Below are positions 1-5,207 of a stretch of DNA of 5,207 nt, one piece after another. The position numbers were made by a program, and so were the translations under genes. The notes beneath the pieces were generated by a model. The model was not told the DNA's origin and did not search any database. It saw nothing but the letters and a program-made list of their open reading frames with translations. The DNA lies in the NCBI GenBank assembly GCA_947499175.1, contig CANMNU010000094.1, positions 1 to 5,207 on the forward strand. The letters are read 5' to 3'. This DNA is from Alphaproteobacteria bacterium. GTDB lineage: Bacteria; Pseudomonadota; Alphaproteobacteria; Paracaedibacterales; CAITNM01. Position 1 is the stretch's first letter. The number at the start of each line of letters is the position of its first letter.

Positions 1-123
1 CCACGAAATCCACAAGGCCCAACCACCACAAATATTTTAATAGTTAAAGAAAAAAAAGAAATTAAGCAGCAACAGAAAAAAGTAAACAAACCGATGAATC
101 TCTCCTCAAGAAAAGCTGCTTAG
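1..123 (+). CDS. Possible C-terminal end of a truncated gene, product unknown
   Basis: Frame 1 is open from the first base of the window to a TAG at 121-123, giving 40 residues. The other two plus-strand frames hit stops within about 45 bases. The visible part starts with a Pro/Thr stretch (NPQGPTTT), has a short hydrophobic patch (NILIV), then a Lys/Gln/Glu-rich segment (KEKKEIKQQQKKVNK), and ends SSRKAA. This would suit a basic, probably disordered or helical C-terminal tail. I recognise no family. A 41-codon open frame in A-rich DNA can arise by chance, since runs of AAA and GAA codons avoid stops, so this is only a plausible gene end. The candidate promoter of the downstream RNA-like unit begins 5 bases after the stop. 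Confidence 0.4.
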   Translation, partial: PRNPQGPTTTNILIVKEKKEIKQQQKKVNKPMNLSSRKAA

Positions 124-128
124 TGTTC

Positions 129-158
129 TTGACTATGGGGGTCAGTATAATCTATGCT
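129..158 (+). promoter_or_regulatory. Candidate sigma70-type promoter
   Basis: TTGACT (129-134) matches five of six bases of the -35 consensus. After 18 bases comes TATGCT (153-158) as a -10, which would start transcription near base 165. A perfect TATAAT also lies at 146-151, but it is only 11 bases from TTGACT. With a 17-base spacer its -35 would be the poor GTGTTC at 123-128. The half-sites TGAC (130-133) and GTCA (141-144) form a short inverted repeat overlapping the -35, which could be an operator. No clear ORF follows closely, so the promoter most likely serves the GC-rich segment after it. Confidence 0.45.
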
Positions 159-163
159 TGCCA

Positions 164-182
164 CTGGGTTTAGCTGGGTTAG
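164..182 (+). repeat. Imperfect tandem repeat of 10 and 9 bases
   Basis: CTGGGTTTAG (164-173) is followed directly by CTGGGTTAG (174-182), differing by one T. It lies at the predicted 5' end of the RNA-like transcript. The TGGGT in each copy is complementary to ACCCA at 205-209, so either copy could form the same short stem. It may be a replication-slippage duplication or part of an RNA fold. Confidence 0.6.
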
Positions 183-349
183 ACGTGCTCCAAAAAAGAT
201 GTGTACCCAAATAAAGGAGGGGCCTAATCTGTAATAGGATTATAAGCACCGAATATGGAGCGAAGAGCACCTAGGGTGAGAAAAATTAATTGGCATAAAA
301 ACCTTTCATATTTGATGAATCATGAATTGATTAAATCACAAAGTTAAAA

Positions 350-430
350 ATGCCCATGGTTTTTGTTAAATTAGTGATAGATTTCATTGAGTTTCAGTTG
401 TGGTTATGTTCCTTTAGATATGTACTTTAG
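350..430 (+). CDS. Possible 26-aa hydrophobic small protein
   Basis: An ATG at 350 opens a 26-codon frame ending with TAG at 428-430. It begins MPMVFVKLVIDFIEF and ends FRYVL. Most residues are hydrophobic or aromatic, so it could form one short membrane helix. The stop lies one base before the 10-bp terminator-like hairpin (432-457), as would suit the last gene of a transcript. Evidence against it: there is no convincing Shine-Dalgarno sequence (only CAAAG and an A-run precede the ATG), and AT-rich DNA rich in TTT and GTT codons gives hydrophobic ORFs by chance. I recognise no family. Confidence 0.15.
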   Translation: MPMVFVKLVIDFIEFQLWLCSFRYVL

Positions 431-431
431 T

Positions 432-462
432 TTACCCCTTGCGAAATCAAGGGGTAACTTTT
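432..462 (+). terminator. Rho-independent terminator, probably usable from both sides
   Basis: TTACCCCTTG (432-441) and CAAGGGGTAA (448-457) form a perfect 10-bp stem with a 6-base loop. On the plus strand it is followed by CTTTTATTAATATTT and then a run of seven T, a fair U-rich tail. On the minus strand, A-rich sequence precedes the stem but only a mixed ACTAAAGTAC follows, so termination of the patatin transcript would be weaker. The hairpin lies 30 bases beyond the patatin stop codon (487-489), between two converging transcription units. Confidence 0.75.
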
Positions 463-486
463 ATTAATATTTATTTTTTTAAGAAT

Positions 487-1776
487 CTATTGCATGTCTT
501 TTTTAAGAGATTTAGATAGATTAATAAAATCAGGAGTTTGGGTAACGCTTATAGCTACACGTTCAAGTTCCTTAAATGCTTCTGGTGTTGGTTGATCATC
601 TACCAAAGATGAAATGCTGGTTTCTCCCTCTAAATTATAGAAAGATACAAATGGTAGATACTCGGCAAATAATTGCACTGTTTGACTTGCATTTGCGTTT
701 TGGTTTTCCAAAAGAGTTGTAAGGAGATTCGGCATAATCTTCAAAATTCCTCCTTGGTGAAATTGTTCTGGAGGTAACATACGGGTAGTATGGTGTCCTG
801 TACCTATATGAACAATTCTAAGAAGGGGTGGTCTACTGCCATTTTTGTATTCATGGTAATGATTAAGAAGTTCTTTCATAGGATCAATGCCACGTTCCTT
901 TAATTGTCGTAATCCCATTTGAAGAGCAGGGAAGATTGGATTATCAAGTGGGCCTTCGCCTATAAGGTCAAGAGCCTGAGACATGTTATATTTTTTGTCT
1001 GGTCCAATAGGGTGAATGTGGGCAGTTGGAAAAGTGGTTGCTTGGGCAGAGGCAGCGTAAAGAGCATCCTTCAATAAAAAGTTTGGTTGTTCGCCCCTTC
1101 GTATTTTTTCGCTGTTAAATTCGTATGTGGTTCCTGTTCGCATATCACAGGTTAATAGGGCTAACTCAATTCTTTTAGGAATAATTCTGCTACTAGTCAT
1201 GTAATTCTTTCCTTGAGGTGCGAATCGGGTATCTAAAAGTGAAAGATCTTTTACTTCTTCTTCTAAAATTTTGCGTAAGTTAATACCATCATACTTTGGA
1301 TAGAATACATTTTTGATTGAGGTGAAAAATGAGCCAAATGAAGTTTTTTGAAGCCAATCTAGAAGTGCACAGGGTTGTTGACTGCTAAAAATAGATGGTC
1401 CCTTTTGCACATACAATTTAGCTACTCGTTGTGGGACTGATTCTGTTTCTGATCTTGAAGTATTATCTTTAAAAGCTGATGGGTCTAAAGCCATTTCTGC
1501 AGAGATTATTGCACCTGTTGAGTCACCAATTGAGCCGCTAATTATTTGGTGAATATGAACTGGGTTTTCTGGTGAACCAACAGCTTTTTCTAGCTCTTCC
1601 AGTATACGTGCAGAAACGTAACCTCTGAGGCCCCCTCCGCTGCACCCTAAAATAACACGAGGTCTGGGATATGATATTTCCTCGATAATATTCATTGAAT
1701 GTAATTGTGTCGTGGAAAGACATAAAGCTGTAGCGATAAATGCGTAATAAAATTTTAAATTTTTGGAAATTTTCAT
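487..1776 (-). CDS. Secreted patatin-like phospholipase family protein, altered active-site motifs
   Basis: The 429-residue protein belongs by motif to the patatin family of lipid acyl hydrolases, which cleave fatty acyl esters with a Ser-Asp dyad. Residues 1 to about 27 look like a Sec signal peptide: basic start (KISKNLK), hydrophobic core (FYYAFIATALCL), polar end. The Cys in TALC does not fit a lipobox. Residues 44-52 (GCSGGGLRG) form the oxyanion-hole loop, with Ser46 where the consensus DGGGxRG has Asp. GDSTG (84-88) gives nucleophile Ser86. The stretch DALYAASAQATTFP (237-250) and the IGTG motif (324-327) also match conserved patatin segments. The expected DGG/DGA Asp motif between them reads IGEGPLDNP (272-280), without Asp at the usual place; Asp270, Glu274 and Asp278 are nearby acids. 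The family is therefore fairly sure but activity is not. The start is fixed by GAGGG six bases upstream. The promoter is unclear; TTGCAC (1884-1879) with AGTAAT (1861-1856) is a weak candidate. Export suggests a role outside the cytoplasm, possibly on host or prey membranes (inference). Confidence 0.85.
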   Translation of the reverse strand: MKISKNLKFYYAFIATALCLSTTQLHSMNIIEEISYPRPRVILGCSGGGLRGYVSARILEELEKAVGSPENPVHIHQIISGSIGDSTGAIISAEMALDPSAFKDNTSRSETESVPQRVAKLYVQKGPSIFSSQQPCALLDWLQKTSFGSFFTSIKNVFYPKYDGINLRKILEEEVKDLSLLDTRFAPQGKNYMTSSRIIPKRIELALLTCDMRTGTTYEFNSEKIRRGEQPNFLLKDALYAASAQATTFPTAHIHPIGPDKKYNMSQALDLIGEGPLDNPIFPALQMGLRQLKERGIDPMKELLNHYHEYKNGSRPPLLRIVHIGTGHHTTRMLPPEQFHQGGILKIMPNLLTTLLENQNANASQTVQLFAEYLPFVSFYNLEGETSISSLVDDQPTPEAFKELERVAISVTQTPDFINLSKSLKKDMQ

Positions 1777-1782
1777 AATTTA

Positions 1783-1787
1783 CCCTC
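1783..1787 (-). promoter_or_regulatory. Shine-Dalgarno site of the patatin-like gene
   Basis: Read on the minus strand, GAGGG is followed by six bases (TAAATT) and then the ATG at 1776-1774. This is near-ideal spacing and supports the long form with the signal peptide over an internal start at Met28. Neither plus-strand gene in the window has so good a site. Confidence 0.75.
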
Positions 1788-1948
1788 ATTAATGATTTGG
1801 TGATGTAACGTAATAGTTTAATTATGATGGTAATAAGTTAATTTTTAGTTAAAAAATTACTGATATATGTTTTTAAAAGTGCAAGAAGTTGTTTTGGTTC
1901 ATGTGAAAATGAGATTTTTTTAGTTGGTGAATGCACGCTAAACAGTTC

Positions 1949-1977
1949 TTGGCCTTGCCTGTAAACTAAGGCATAAT
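1949..1977 (+). promoter_or_regulatory. Likely promoter of the transketolase gene
   Basis: TTGGCC (1949-1954, four of six bases of the -35 consensus) and CATAAT (1972-1977, five of six of the -10) are exactly 17 bases apart. Transcription would start near 1984, leaving a leader of only about 20 bases before the ATG at 2005. No other pair as good was seen between 1777 and 2004. The promoter would drive tkt and, with no terminator between the genes, probably maeB. Confidence 0.5.
1952..1972 (+). repeat. Inverted repeat inside the transketolase promoter
   Basis: GCCTT (1952-1956) and AAGGC (1968-1972) are perfect inverted copies 11 bases apart, with centres about 16 bases apart, so both could face one side of the DNA helix. 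They overlap the end of the -35 box and the first base of the -10 box, where a bound dimeric regulator would block RNA polymerase. Five-base arms also arise by chance, so the operator role is a guess. Confidence 0.3.
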
Positions 1978-2004
1978 GGGGCAAATTTAGTGAAATTTTA
2001 TTAA

Positions 2005-3957
2005 ATGCCAATTTTTTCTAAACTTTCCAATGCTATTCGTTTTTTAAGTATTGATGCGGTTGAAAAGGCTAATTCAGGGCATCCTGGTATGCCCATGGGA
2101 ATGGCAGATGTGGCCACAGTTTTGTTTGCAAACCATTTGGTGTTTAACCCAAATGATGCGGCATGGCCAAATAGGGATAGATTCATTCTTTCTGCGGGGC
2201 ACGGTTCAATGCTGCTGTATAGCCTGTTGTATTTAACCGGTTATGAAGAAGCGACACTTGAGCAAATTAAAAATTTCAGGCAGTTTAATTCAAAAACTCC
2301 AGGGCACCCTGAATATGGCCATTTGCATGGGGTAGAAACTACTACAGGGCCATTGGGGCAAGGGATTGCAACGGCCGTTGGCGTAGCTTTGGCTGAGAGA
2401 ATGCTGAATGCTCGTTATGAAAGTGTAATTGATCATTACACTTACGTTATGGCCAGTGATGGCGATATGATGGAAGGGCTTAGCCATGAGGCGGCATCTA
2501 TAGCAGGGCATTTAAAATTAAGTAAATTGATTGTTTTTTATGATGATAATGGCATTAGTATTGATGGCAAAACGGACCTAGCATTTTCAGATAATACGCT
2601 TAAACGCTTTGAGTCATATAACTGGCATAGTGAAAGAGTTGATGGGCATGATCATGTGGCTGTTGATGCAGCGATTGTTCGTGCTAAACAATCAAACAAA
2701 CCAAGCTTGATTGCTTGTAAAACAACAATTGGTTATGGATCTCCTCATAAGGCTAACACAAGTGGGGTGCATGGGGCTCCGCTTGGCGTGGAGGAAATTA
2801 AAGCGACACGTATTGCTTTAAACTGGCCCTACGGACCATTTGAAGTTCCTGAACCTATTTTAAAGGCTTGGCGTGCAATTGGTGTAAAAAATTTGGCAGT
2901 TTATGACCAATGGCAAAAAGACACTCCAGATGAAACTAAGGTTGAGTTGCAGCAACCAAGGGTTGAGATTACCAAGGCTATTGATAGTTATAAAGAAAAA
3001 GTACGTGAAACTAAGCCATCTTTGGCAACTAGAGTGCTTTCCCAGCAGGTGTTGGAAGAAATTACCCCATTGACAGCGCTTATTGGTGGTTCGGCTGATT
3101 TGACTGGGTCTAATAATACGAAAACGACAAGCCAAGTTCCAATTACTTCAGATAATTACGCAGGTAATTATATTCACTATGGGGTGCGCGAGCATGCGAT
3201 GGCTGCAATGATGAACGGTATTAGCTTATCAAATGCCTTTATTCCGTATGGCGGTACTTTTTTGGAATTTTTGGATTACCTAAAGCCGGCATTGCGCCTT
3301 TCGGCGATTATGCAACAGGGGGTAATTTATGTGTTTACCCACGATTCTATTGGCCTTGGTGAAGATGGCCCAACCCACCAACCAATTGAACATTTGGCAC
3401 ATTTGCGGTGCATTCCTAATGTGTTAACTTTTAGGCCAATGGACGCTGTGGAAGTTGCAGAATGCTGGCAGTTGGCTTTGAAAAACCGTAAAACACCATC
3501 GGTAATGGTGTTAAGTAGGCAAAATTTACCGTACCTTAGTGATAGTCGCAATAATCACTTTGAAAATGCCTGTGCTAAAGGTGGTTACGTGTTAATTGAA
3601 AAAACTGGGGCGCTTGTAACTTTAATTGCGACCGGTTCTGAGGTTTCTGTAGCGGTTGATGCCTTTAATGCTTTGTCTGACTTGAATATACCTGCACGTG
3701 TGGTTTCTATGCCTTGCTTGGATTTGTTTGGCAGACAACCTAGGGAATACCAAGAGCAAGTTTTAGGAAAAGGGTTACGTGTGGTGATTGAGGCAGCTTG
3801 CGAGGGAGTGTGGCCGAAATATTTAGGTGAAAAAGATATTTTTATTGGTATGAATTCGTTTGGCGCTTCAGCCCCGGCAAGTGATTTATATGAACATTTT
3901 GGGATTACTGCAGAAATTGTTGTGAAAAGAGTTCATGCATTTTTAGGTAAGTTGTAA
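2005..3957 (+). CDS. tkt: Transketolase
   Basis: The enzyme (EC 2.2.1.1) moves two-carbon ketol units between sugar phosphates in the non-oxidative pentose phosphate pathway, using thiamine diphosphate and a divalent metal, as a cytoplasmic dimer. At 650 residues it is full length for the family (about 660). N-terminal cofactor domain: SGHPGMPMGM with His26, AGHGS with His66, PGHPE with His101, and the metal/diphosphate motif SDGDMMEG (151-158) with Asp152 and Asn182 further on. SDG in place of the usual GDG is, from memory, a known variant. His256 lies in GVHGAPLG. Middle pyrimidine-binding domain: Arg343, GGSADLTGSN (361-370), catalytic Glu396 in YGVREHAM, and FTHDSIGLGEDGPTHQP (444-460). 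SRQNLP (504-509) supplies the phosphate-binding Arg505. The C-terminal domain runs from about 525 to the end. The start is fixed by an in-frame TAA directly before the ATG and by the typical N-terminus (LSNAIRFLSIDAVEKANSG). There is no clear Shine-Dalgarno sequence. All key residues are present, so it should be active. Confidence 0.97.
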   Translation: MPIFSKLSNAIRFLSIDAVEKANSGHPGMPMGMADVATVLFANHLVFNPNDAAWPNRDRFILSAGHGSMLLYSLLYLTGYEEATLEQIKNFRQFNSKTPGHPEYGHLHGVETTTGPLGQGIATAVGVALAERMLNARYESVIDHYTYVMASDGDMMEGLSHEAASIAGHLKLSKLIVFYDDNGISIDGKTDLAFSDNTLKRFESYNWHSERVDGHDHVAVDAAIVRAKQSNKPSLIACKTTIGYGSPHKANTSGVHGAPLGVEEIKATRIALNWPYGPFEVPEPILKAWRAIGVKNLAVYDQWQKDTPDETKVELQQPRVEITKAIDSYKEKVRETKPSLATRVLSQQVLEEITPLTALIGGSADLTGSNNTKTTSQVPITSDNYAGNYIHYGVREHAMAAMMNGISLSNAFIPYGGTFLEFLDYLKPALRLSAIMQQGVIYVFTHDSIGLGEDGPTHQPIEHLAHLRCIPNVLTFRPMDAVEVAECWQLALKNRKTPSVMVLSRQNLPYLSDSRNNHFENACAKGGYVLIEKTGALVTLIATGSEVSVAVDAFNALSDLNIPARVVSMPCLDLFGRQPREYQEQVLGKGLRVVIEAACEGVWPKYLGEKDIFIGMNSFGASAPASDLYEHFGITAEIVVKRVHAFLGKL

Positions 3958-3991
3958 TTGATGGTTATAAATTTAAATTAGAAAGCATTTA

Positions 3992-5207
3992 ATGACAAAA
4001 AATATTTACGAGCAATCACTTTGTTATCATAGTCAGCATCCCAAAGGTAAGCTTGAGGTAGTACCGACTAAGCCATTAACCAACCCTCACGATTTGGCTT
4101 TAGCTTATTCACCAGGGGTTGCTGAGCCATGTTTGGAAATAGCTAAAGACCCATTAAAGGCCGCTGAATATACTATTCGTGGTAATTTGGTGGCGGTAAT
4201 TACTAATGGTACGGCGGTTTTGGGGTTGGGCAATATTGGCCCTTTGGCTGCAAAACCGGTAATGGAAGGTAAGGCAATTTTATTTAAAAAATTTGCTGGA
4301 ATTAATGCTTTTGATATTGAAATTAATGAAACTGATCCGCAAAAATTGGTAGATATTATTGCTTCACTTGAGCCTACCTTTGGTGCGATAAATCTTGAGG
4401 ATATAAAGGCCCCGGAATGTTTTTTTGTAGAACGGGAGCTTGCTAAACGGGTAAAAATTCCAGTTTTGCATGATGACCAACATGGCACGGCAATTATTGT
4501 GGCGGCAGCTTTGAAAAATGCTTTGGAATTTACTGAAAAATCAATTGACAAGATTAAAATGGTGGCATCAGGTGCTGGTGCTGCGGCAATAGCGTGTATT
4601 GAATTGTTAATTAAGCTTGGTTTAAAGCGTGAAAATTTAATAGTGCTTGATAGGGAAGGGGTTATTTATAAAGGTAGACCTAACCTAGATGAGTTTAAAT
4701 CAGCGGTTGCTGCAGATACTTCACACCGTACTTTACCTGAGGCAATTTTAGGGGCAGATTTCTTTTTAGGTCTTTCTAGTGCAAAAATATTGACCTCTGA
4801 AATGGTTAAAACTATGGCAAGTAACCCCATAATTTTTGCCTTATCAAACCCAGAGCCTGAAATTAGGCCGGAATTGGTTTTTGGTGTGCGGGACGATGCA
4901 ATTATGGCAACTGGTCGCACCGATTACCCAAACCAAGTGAATAATGCTTTGTGTTTTCCATATATTTTTCGAGGCGCTTTAGATGTTGGGGCAACATGCA
5001 TAAACCATGAAATGCAAGTGGCTTGTGTTGATGCTATTTCACGTATTGCAAAAGCTGAGACAAATGACTTGGTAGCAGCAGCCTATGGTGGTGAAACATT
5101 AACTTTTGGGCGAAATTATATAATCCCCAAGCCTTTTGATAAGCGTTTGTTTGTAGAGTTATCATATGCAGTTGCTAAAGCTGCGGTTGATAGTGGTGTG
5201 GCTAGCC
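3992..5207 (+). CDS. maeB: Malic enzyme, MaeB type, cut by the window end
   Basis: Malic enzyme oxidatively decarboxylates malate to pyruvate and CO2 and yields NAD(P)H. The 405 visible residues cover the catalytic part and follow the MaeB pattern closely: KGKLEVVPTKPL (18-29), AYSPGVA with catalytic Tyr39, LVAVITNGTAVLGLGNIG (66-83), PVMEGK with catalytic Lys94, metal ligands Glu136 and Asp137 (NLEDIKAPE) and Asp161 (HDDQHGT), nucleotide-binding SGAGAAA (193-199), SNPEPE (285-290), and YPNQVNNALCFPYIFRGALD (312-331). The frame has no stop before the window end. Bacterial MaeB proteins usually carry a phosphotransacetylase-like regulatory domain after about residue 430; the cut falls just before it, so its presence cannot be judged. 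NAD or NADP preference is not decided (Asp220 lies near the ribose-binding position). The ATG at 3992 is the only reasonable start because a TAA stands in frame at 3974-3976; AGAAAG (3980-3985) is a weak ribosome-binding site. The 34-base gap after tkt holds no terminator, so the two are probably co-transcribed. Confidence 0.95.
   Translation, partial: MTKNIYEQSLCYHSQHPKGKLEVVPTKPLTNPHDLALAYSPGVAEPCLEIAKDPLKAAEYTIRGNLVAVITNGTAVLGLGNIGPLAAKPVMEGKAILFKKFAGINAFDIEINETDPQKLVDIIASLEPTFGAINLEDIKAPECFFVERELAKRVKIPVLHDDQHGTAIIVAAALKNALEFTEKSIDKIKMVASGAGAAAIACIELLIKLGLKRENLIVLDREGVIYKGRPNLDEFKSAVAADTSHRTLPEAILGADFFLGLSSAKILTSEMVKTMASNPIIFALSNPEPEIRPELVFGVRDDAIMATGRTDYPNQVNNALCFPYIFRGALDVGATCINHEMQVACVDAISRIAKAETNDLVAAAYGGETLTFGRNYIIPKPFDKRLFVELSYAVAKAAVDSGVAS

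Larger units (their letters stand above)
165..462 (+). ncRNA. Candidate structured small RNA, family not recognised
   Basis: Bases 161-280 are about 47% GC by hand count, while 281-430 are about 26%; in AT-rich genomes such intergenic islands often mark structured RNA. The segment lies between a candidate promoter (129-158) and a hairpin with a T-rich tail (432-462), so the transcript would be about 300 nt. Visible stems include GTGCTC (185-190) with GAGCAC (265-270), extended outward by TTAG (179-182) with CTAG (271-274) around a 2-base bulge. An inner hairpin pairs TAATC (225-229) with GATTA (238-242). I looked for motifs of RNase P RNA, tmRNA, SRP RNA and common riboswitches and did not find them. 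A diverged 6S RNA remains possible, since that family is conserved in shape more than in sequence. The 3' part (281-430) is AT-rich, so the stable RNA may be shorter than the full unit. Confidence 0.35.

Noticed and set aside
1..280. Possible two-piece tmRNA, because the frame at the left edge ends ...KAA-stop like a proteolysis tag
   Set aside because: No GGGG...GATTCGAC-type start, no T-loop motif with a CCA end, and no ANDN-like tag start are visible, so the ending is most likely coincidence.
214..280. Resemblance to a glycine riboswitch core (GCACCGAA...GGAGC)
   Set aside because: The spacing is wrong and the CUCUCAGG partner segment is absent; no downstream glycine gene is present on this strand.
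350..359. The word ATGCCCATGG also occurs at 2089-2098 inside tkt
   Set aside because: In tkt it encodes part of the conserved GMPMGM motif; a single 10-base match without flanking similarity is best explained by chance.
1538..1789. Minus-strand ORF of 83 codons overlapping the start of the patatin gene
   Set aside because: It lies in another frame of a gene with clear family motifs and shows no recognisable protein features.
1898..1921. Weak hairpin (TTCAT / ATGAG) followed by a T-run, considered as a plus-strand terminator
   Set aside because: The stem has only five pairs including one G-U and no gene on the plus strand ends before it.
4105..4920. Minus-strand ORFs of 148 and 84 codons inside maeB
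   Set aside because: They are antisense to a strongly conserved malic enzyme frame and look like shadows of its codon pattern.

Overview
The window comes from an AT-rich bacterial chromosome. Best guess (inference): a host-associated alphaproteobacterium of the Holosporales/Rickettsiales kind. The reasons are the closeness of the malic enzyme and transketolase to alphaproteobacterial versions as I remember them, the low GC, and a secreted patatin-like phospholipase, which is common in intracellular bacteria. No rRNA, tRNA, CRISPR array or insertion sequence is visible.

Layout. (1) Bases 1-123 hold an open frame that may be the Lys/Gln-rich C-terminal end of a truncated plus-strand gene. (2) Bases 124-486 hold no clear protein gene. 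They contain a plausible sigma70 promoter (129-158), a comparatively GC-rich segment with several possible stems (about 165-280, about 47% GC by count, against about 26% in 281-430), a possible 26-codon hydrophobic ORF (350-430), and a perfect 10-bp hairpin followed by a T-rich tract (432-462). Together these look like a small transcription unit, possibly a non-coding RNA of about 300 nt that I cannot assign to a known family. (3) A minus-strand gene (487-1776) encodes a 429-aa patatin-like protein with a signal peptide, a good Shine-Dalgarno sequence and a clear GxSxG serine. Its DGGGxRG and DGG/DGA motifs are both altered. (4) A 228-bp divergent intergenic region carries the likely promoter of the next gene, with an inverted repeat between its -35 and -10 boxes. 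(5) Plus strand: a complete 650-aa transketolase (2005-3957), then after 34 bp a malic enzyme of the MaeB type (3992 to the window end, 405 codons visible). The two are probably co-transcribed.

How the genes fit together. Transketolase rearranges sugar phosphates in the non-oxidative pentose phosphate pathway. MaeB converts malate to pyruvate and CO2 with NAD(P)H production. Their pairing suggests an operon of central carbon metabolism in an organism that may live on organic acids and needs pentoses and erythrose 4-phosphate. That is inference from gene order. The patatin gene is transcribed away from this operon and looks functionally separate.

I found no clear new multi-gene system. The best leads are the unassigned RNA-like locus at 129-462 and the departures from the patatin active-site consensus.
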